Shown here: one piece after another, positions 60,058-64,000 of the stretch | Layout: each line of letters opens with the position of its first letter | Numbering within the stretch: position 1 is the stretch's first letter | NCBI RefSeq assembly: GCF_000755145.1 | Contig: NZ_CP009228.1 | Location: forward strand, 2,155,694-2,219,693 | Reading direction: 5' to 3' | Source: Treponema putidum | GTDB lineage: Bacteria > Spirochaetota > Spirochaetia > Treponematales > Treponemataceae | Length of the DNA: 64,000 nt | Notes under the pieces: generated by a model | Databases searched by the model: none | What the model was told of the DNA's origin: nothing | What the model saw: the letters and a program-made list of their open reading frames with translations, nothing else | Position numbers and translations under genes: made by a program

Positions 60058-61314
60058 TTAATAAAATATTTTATTTTTTATTTTAAAATAAAAACCTCCT
60101 AAATTTGATGTAAAGTCTGCTGTACTACTGCTTCCTCTTACATCTTCCCATTGTTCTCCATGCCGCCCCATGTATGGATCAATAAAGCCACCGCTTGCGT
60201 ATCCAATAGCATGTTGCCCGTCTTCTGGAAGTGTATCATTTCCCCAAAAGTCTCTTTGCGGAAATTTTATCATAGCCGGATTATCTCCAACCAAAGTTTT
60301 TAAGTCTTGCAGACTTATGCCTTTCGGTATTTCATAATAAACAGCATCTACTCCAAAGACTTCCTTGATAACATCAGTATATAGTTTATTGCCTTTATCG
60401 GAAATAGCATCATTCGCCATTTTCTCTGCTCTTTCTTTTGTCACGTCGGCTTTGTAGTTATGTCCTGCAAGGTTAACTGCTCCCACTACTGAGTCATAGT
60501 GACAAGCATTAGGATATATAACATTTCCATTTTTATCCTTTTGCATCGGAAGATTTTTCCATCTTTCACTAATCACCTCATCAAAGCTCAACTTTTTCTT
60601 TGTGACTTTATCATCATAATAAACAGCTAACATATCGTTTTTATTTGCAGCCTTAAGATTATCAAGCTCCCATTGCGAAAAATTTAACAAAGCTGCTTTT
60701 CCTTTGTCTCTTGGAGAAACGGCAGCCGGTGTTTCATTTGAATTACCAGCATTATTACTATTTAACAGAGGCGCTTGGTCTACTCCAGTACCTTCATTAG
60801 AGCTTGAGCTGGGCGATGTCCCGCTCAAAGCCGTATTGCCGGCTCCGCTATCCGAACTTTCATTACTTTGATGATTATGATGATAATCGTCCTCATCATC
60901 ATAATTGTCGTACACGGAATTATGGTCATCATAATAATTGCTCCCGTCTCCGCTATTTCCGCTGCCGGTACCGCTTCCGCCATTTGACGGAATATCCGTT
61001 TCGCCTGCAGTATTATGACCGGCATCTTGGCCTGTTTCATCATTTGCAGGTTCGGACGGAGCCGAACCTGTTCCGGACGGAGCCGAACTTGTTGTGGAAT
61101 CAGCCGGTTCCGGAGTTGTGGTTCCCGGACTAGGTACAGCCGGATTACTACCTGTGCCGGAATCGCCGTTTCCTTCTTCGGGTACAACATGAGGCTCATC
61201 GTCATTTATATTGAACCCTACGCCTCTTGTAGAATTTACTACAACATCACCTCCGAGGCCGAGGACAAAATCATCACCTTCCATTAAGTGATATGAATTT
61301 TTCCAATTTACCAT
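60058..61314 (-). CDS. Linker-rich protein with C39/papain-like C-terminal domain
   Basis: A 418-residue protein without a signal peptide. Residues about 1-45 (MVNWKNSYHLMEGDDFVLGL...RGVGFNIND) are followed by a roughly 160-residue low-complexity linker of S, G, P, T, N, D and E, including a histidine/aspartate-rich patch (YYDDHNSVYDNYDDEDDYHH). The C-terminal about 200 residues have a candidate Cys in NACHYDSVVGAV, His in DGQHAIGYASG and Asp in FIDPYMG, in the order expected for a C39/papain-like cysteine peptidase. AAGGAG before ATG 61314 sets the start. It heads the five-gene operon. Confidence 0.6.
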   Translation of the reverse strand: MVNWKNSYHLMEGDDFVLGLGGDVVVNSTRGVGFNINDDEPHVVPEEGNGDSGTGSNPAVPSPGTTTPEPADSTTSSAPSGTGSAPSEPANDETGQDAGHNTAGETDIPSNGGSGTGSGNSGDGSNYYDDHNSVYDNYDDEDDYHHNHQSNESSDSGAGNTALSGTSPSSSSNEGTGVDQAPLLNSNNAGNSNETPAAVSPRDKGKAALLNFSQWELDNLKAANKNDMLAVYYDDKVTKKKLSFDEVISERWKNLPMQKDKNGNVIYPNACHYDSVVGAVNLAGHNYKADVTKERAEKMANDAISDKGNKLYTDVIKEVFGVDAVYYEIPKGISLQDLKTLVGDNPAMIKFPQRDFWGNDTLPEDGQHAIGYASGGFIDPYMGRHGEQWEDVRGSSSTADFTSNLGGFYFKIKNKIFY

Positions 61315-61355
61315 AAATTTCTCCTTGTGAAAATTTTTTTCCATGCATAGAAAAT

Positions 61356-61425
61356 ATGGAAGCTATAGAAAATCACTTAGTTTTCCTCCTGCTTCCATTA
61401 TATTATAGGTTTTTATTAAAAACAA
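61356..61425 (-). promoter_or_regulatory. Promoter and leader hairpin of the C39-like operon
   Basis: Minus strand TTGTTT (61425-61420), 17 bases, TATAAT (61402-61397). The leader then begins with ATGGAAGC, which pairs with GCTTCCAT 27 bases later (61363-61356), enclosing a Shine-Dalgarno-like AGGAGG. Nothing else but the dispersed repeat at 61555 lies in the approximately 390-base gap to gpmA. Confidence 0.5.
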
Positions 61426-61554
61426 GACTACTTTTTAATGATAAAGATAAATTTATTTTATTTATGTTCTAAAATGGTTTAAAAAAACAATATTTTAATT
61501 TAATTCGGAATAAAACCGTATATCCCGTGTGTTTTGTTTAAGGCCTTCCCAAGA

Positions 61555-61606
61555 AATCAACAACCCCGCCGCAAGCGTACATTACGCAGCAACAGGGTAT
61601 TAACCC
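61555..61606 (+). repeat. GGGTTAATACCCTG dispersed repeat, copy 2
   Basis: AATCAACAACCCCGCCGC ... CAGCAACAGGGTATTAACCC, matching the reverse complement of 20386-20438 with only a few changes. Confidence 0.8.
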
Positions 61607-61659
61607 CTCGCAAGAATAAAGAATATAAGTGAATAAAAAAAAATCATATAATGCCTCTC

Positions 61660-61686
61660 TTGACACTATGGCATTGATTGTATAAT
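61660..61686 (+). promoter_or_regulatory. Promoter of gpmA
   Basis: TTGACA (61660-61665) and a perfect TATAAT (61681-61686), with a short 15-base spacer. Confidence 0.55.
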
Positions 61687-61709
61687 ATTAACCTCATGGG
61701 AGGGGCTAT

Positions 61710-62453
61710 ATGAAATTGGTTTTAGTCAGACACGGCGAAAGTGAATGGAATAAGCTTAATTTATTTACCGGATGGACGGATGTCGATTTGAGTGAAAAAG
61801 GTGTAGAAGAGGCAAAAGAGGGCGGAACCTACTTAAAAAAAGAAGGTTTTGACTTTGATATTTGCTATACCTCTTATTTAAAAAGGGCAATTCATACCCT
61901 CAATTATATTTTAAACGAGATGGATAGGGAATGGCTTCCCGTTATAAAAACTTGGAAGCTGAACGAAAGGCATTACGGGGGCTTGCAGGGCCTAAACAAG
62001 GCGGAAACAGCCGAAAAATACGGAGAGGATCAGGTAAAAATTTGGCGCCGTTCCTTTGATATTGCTCCTCCCGTTTTGGAAGAAGGAGATAAGCGCTGTC
62101 CCTATTTGCAGGAACAGTACAGGGGTATTGAAAAATCAGAGCTCCCTTTAACCGAAAGTTTAAAAGATACCATCGCCAGAGCAGTTCCCTTTTTTGAAAA
62201 GACTATAAAACCTCAAATGCTCGAAGGAAAAAGGATCCTTATCACTGCCCACGGTAATTCCCTGAGAGCCTTGGTTAAATATTTTGAAAATTTAAGCGAT
62301 GAAGAAATAATATCGGTAAATATTCCGACAGGCGTTCCCTTGGTTTACGAATTCGATAAAAATTTTAAGGTTCTTAGTAAACGCTACCTTGGAGATCAAG
62401 AAAAAATCAACGCTAAAATAAATGCAGTTGCAAATCAAGGAAAAAAGAAATAA
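61710..62453 (+). CDS. gpmA: 2,3-bisphosphoglycerate-dependent phosphoglycerate mutase
   Basis: A 247-residue GpmA with the phosphohistidine motif [10 protein letters not shown] (His 8), the substrate loop [11 protein letters not shown] and the second catalytic His in [11 protein letters not shown]. It interconverts 3- and 2-phosphoglycerate in glycolysis. GGGAGGGG precedes the ATG. Confidence 0.95.
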   Translation: MKLVLVRHGESEWNKLNLFTGWTDVDLSEKGVEEAKEGGTYLKKEGFDFDICYTSYLKRAIHTLNYILNEMDREWLPVIKTWKLNERHYGGLQGLNKAETAEKYGEDQVKIWRRSFDIAPPVLEEGDKRCPYLQEQYRGIEKSELPLTESLKDTIARAVPFFEKTIKPQMLEGKRILITAHGNSLRALVKYFENLSDEEIISVNIPTGVPLVYEFDKNFKVLSKRYLGDQEKINAKINAVANQGKKK

Positions 62454-62466
62454 GGTAAGAGCATAA

Positions 62467-63948
62467 ATGAAGCGAATTTTAGTAGGATGCATAAATCATG
62501 AGTCAAACAGCTTTAACCCTATAATTACGGGAATTGAAGATTTTGTTATTTTTAGGGGAAAAGAAGTTTTAACAAAGGGCTTAAAACCATACTATTCTTC
62601 TACGGGAATTATTGAGACTATTCAAAAATGGGGCTGGGAGGTAGTACCTGCCGTAGTTGCAAGGGCTGTGCCTAACGGCTTGGTTGATTATAATCTATAC
62701 ACCGAACTTAAAAAAGATTTTTTAGCTTATATAGATAAGGCTCTTTTGGAGGCTCCTATTGACGGCATTTGTCTAGGTCTTCACGGCTCCTTAAAGGTTC
62801 AAAACATAGGGCCTGCCGAAAGCGATCTTTTAAAGGCCATCCGCGAAAAGCTTCCCCATATTCCTTTAACGACGGCTCTCGACATGCATGCTACGGTAAC
62901 CGATGAGATGATTAAGTATTGTGACGGCATTGTAGGCTATAAAACAGCTCCTCATATTGACTGCTATGAAACCGGAGTTCATGCAGCTGAGCTTTTAAAA
63001 AAAGCTTTGGAGACTTCAAATAAACTTTGCATAGGAAGGGTAAAAATCCCAATGCTGGTAGCAGGCGAAAAAAGCGAAACTGCCGCAGAGCCTATGAAAA
63101 GCCTAATAGCCTCATGTGTTGAGGCCGAAAAAGAAAAAGACTTACTTGCAGCCTCAGTTCTTTTGGGCTTCCCATGGGCAGACAGTAAGGATAACGGCGT
63201 AACCATAGTAACGACTGCCTTAAACGATCAAGCCCTTGCAGATAGGGCGGCCTTAAAAATAGCTAAGGAATTTTGGGCTGAGCGTCATAATTTTAAATTT
63301 AAGGTAGAGCATTATGATTCCTTTACTTCAATAAAAACGGCTATAGAATCTGTAATGCAAAATAAAGAATTCCCTGTTTTTGTTTCGGATTCGGGAGATA
63401 ACCCTACAGCCGGTTCTACAGGAGATTCTACCGAGTGTTTTGAGGCTCTCTTAAAACAAAAAGAAGCTTTAAAAGCTCTTCCCACAAAGGTGCTTTATTC
63501 GGGTTTTTTTGATAAGGCTGCTGTAGAAAAATGCTTTGATGCAGGGGAGGGGGCTCCCCTGGAAATAACTATAGGCGGAACCTGGGATAAAATTAACGGC
63601 AAAAAAATTCCTTGTTCCGTGAAAGTCTTAAAACTTGTAAAAAACTACGGAGTTTATAATTCCCGTTTAGCCCTTGTCGAAATGGGGGACATAAGAATAG
63701 TTTTAACCTCAAATCACATAGGCTTTGGGGATGAAGAGCTTTTACCTGCCCTAGATGTAAAAGCTGAGGATTATTGTATCGTTATTGTAAAGCTCGGTTA
63801 TTTGGAACCTTGCTTTCAATGTATAGCAAAGAGGGCAATATTGGCGGAATCTAAAGGATGCTCAAATGAGATTTTGGAAACATTAGACTATCCTCAAACT
63901 CCGCGTCCCATATATCCATTGGATAAGGACATGGATATAAAATTATAA
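62467..63948 (+). CDS. M81 family (MlrC-like) metallopeptidase
   Basis: A 493-residue protein of the M81/MlrC family: GCINHESNSFNP near the start, CLGLHGSL, TALDMHATVTDEM and YKTAPHIDCYETG, which hold the likely metal ligands, then the MlrC C-terminal domain (FVSDSGDNPTAGSTGDST). MlrC cleaves linear microcystin peptides in other bacteria; the substrate here is probably a small peptide or amidated compound. It lies 13 bases after gpmA. Confidence 0.85.
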   Translation: MKRILVGCINHESNSFNPIITGIEDFVIFRGKEVLTKGLKPYYSSTGIIETIQKWGWEVVPAVVARAVPNGLVDYNLYTELKKDFLAYIDKALLEAPIDGICLGLHGSLKVQNIGPAESDLLKAIREKLPHIPLTTALDMHATVTDEMIKYCDGIVGYKTAPHIDCYETGVHAAELLKKALETSNKLCIGRVKIPMLVAGEKSETAAEPMKSLIASCVEAEKEKDLLAASVLLGFPWADSKDNGVTIVTTALNDQALADRAALKIAKEFWAERHNFKFKVEHYDSFTSIKTAIESVMQNKEFPVFVSDSGDNPTAGSTGDSTECFEALLKQKEALKALPTKVLYSGFFDKAAVEKCFDAGEGAPLEITIGGTWDKINGKKIPCSVKVLKLVKNYGVYNSRLALVEMGDIRIVLTSNHIGFGDEELLPALDVKAEDYCIVIVKLGYLEPCFQCIAKRAILAESKGCSNEILETLDYPQTPRPIYPLDKDMDIKL

Positions 63949-63967
63949 TTTAGAATCGGTTGGTGTT

Positions 63968-64000
63968 ATGAATAAAGATAGAGTGCTGCGCTTCGGAATA
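63968..64000 (+). CDS. Start of a further gene, cut by window end
   Basis: ATG at 63968 opens a frame MNKDRVLRFGI that is still open at the last base. The first residues alone do not identify it. Confidence 0.45.
   Translation, partial: MNKDRVLRFGI

Noticed and set aside
60804-61287. Long frames on both strands across the linker region of the C39-like gene
   Set aside because: They are low-complexity shadows (runs of R, H, I, M) caused by the repetitive codons of the Ser/Gly/Asp-rich linker.

Overview
The window looks like the chromosome of an oral treponeme close to Treponema denticola. The evidence is AT-rich DNA with strong TTGACA/TATAAT promoters, and the block amidase - GerMN protein - flaA - alarmone synthetase/TPR - rpsT - HU - lnt, which matches the order I remember from Treponema pallidum. 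It also carries FlaA (the spirochaete periplasmic-flagellum sheath protein), two bactofilins, several outer-membrane-barrel candidates and modular intergenic repeats. No database search was possible; names rest on motifs visible in the translations.

Layout. 1-2.9 kb: a 5'-cut gene, two decayed Rpn/PD-(D/E)XK nuclease genes and a dense nest of hairpin repeats, one of which interrupts an Rpn gene. 2.9-6.7 kb: brnQ, a bactofilin, a TPR protein and mtaB. 6.8-11.4 kb: a barrel candidate, an EamA transporter, a small unknown, rsmD and a frameshifted GH1 glycosidase. 11.6-16.7 kb: the ribosome/GTPase cluster rplU-prp-rpmA-obg-nadD/yqeK-LCP-rsfS. 16.8-23.6 kb: a chromate-transporter pair, a J-domain protein, map (frameshifted), exoIII, tRNA-Phe, ferredoxin, an M23 peptidase and a FemAB-like ligase (frameshifted). 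23.6-28.4 kb: a candidate structured small RNA, a class A PBP, tRNA-Leu and a long-chain acyl-CoA ligase. 28.5-40.8 kb: a lipoprotein plus barrel candidate, tRNA-Pro, an MFS + GH2 sugar operon, a secreted trypsin-like protease, OsmC, a poly(A)/CCA polymerase-family enzyme and an unknown protein. 40.8-46.7 kb: GH20, then a foreign-looking 3-kb island next to the 3' end of guaA. The island holds a MarR + two-radical-SAM cassette (the 'radical SAM mobile pair') and a truncated hydrolase. 46.9-56.8 kb: an outer-membrane protein, a VOC protein behind a Fur/PerR-like box, pgk, and the amidase-flaA-rpsT-lnt-bactofilin-cinA block. 56.9-61.4 kb: a five-gene minus-strand operon encoding a linker-rich C39/papain-like protein and four small exported proteins in two paralogous pairs. 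61.7-64 kb: gpmA, an M81 (MlrC) protein and the start of a further gene.

Two patterns deserve most attention. First, at least eight frame breaks in seven genes, including essential map and lnt, are explained by one-base length changes in A or T runs. This is either a systematic homopolymer error in this assembly or widespread slippage. Second, the 56.9-61.4 kb operon has the architecture of an effector followed by exported partner or immunity proteins. With the guaA-linked radical-SAM island, it is the best candidate here for a poorly described system.
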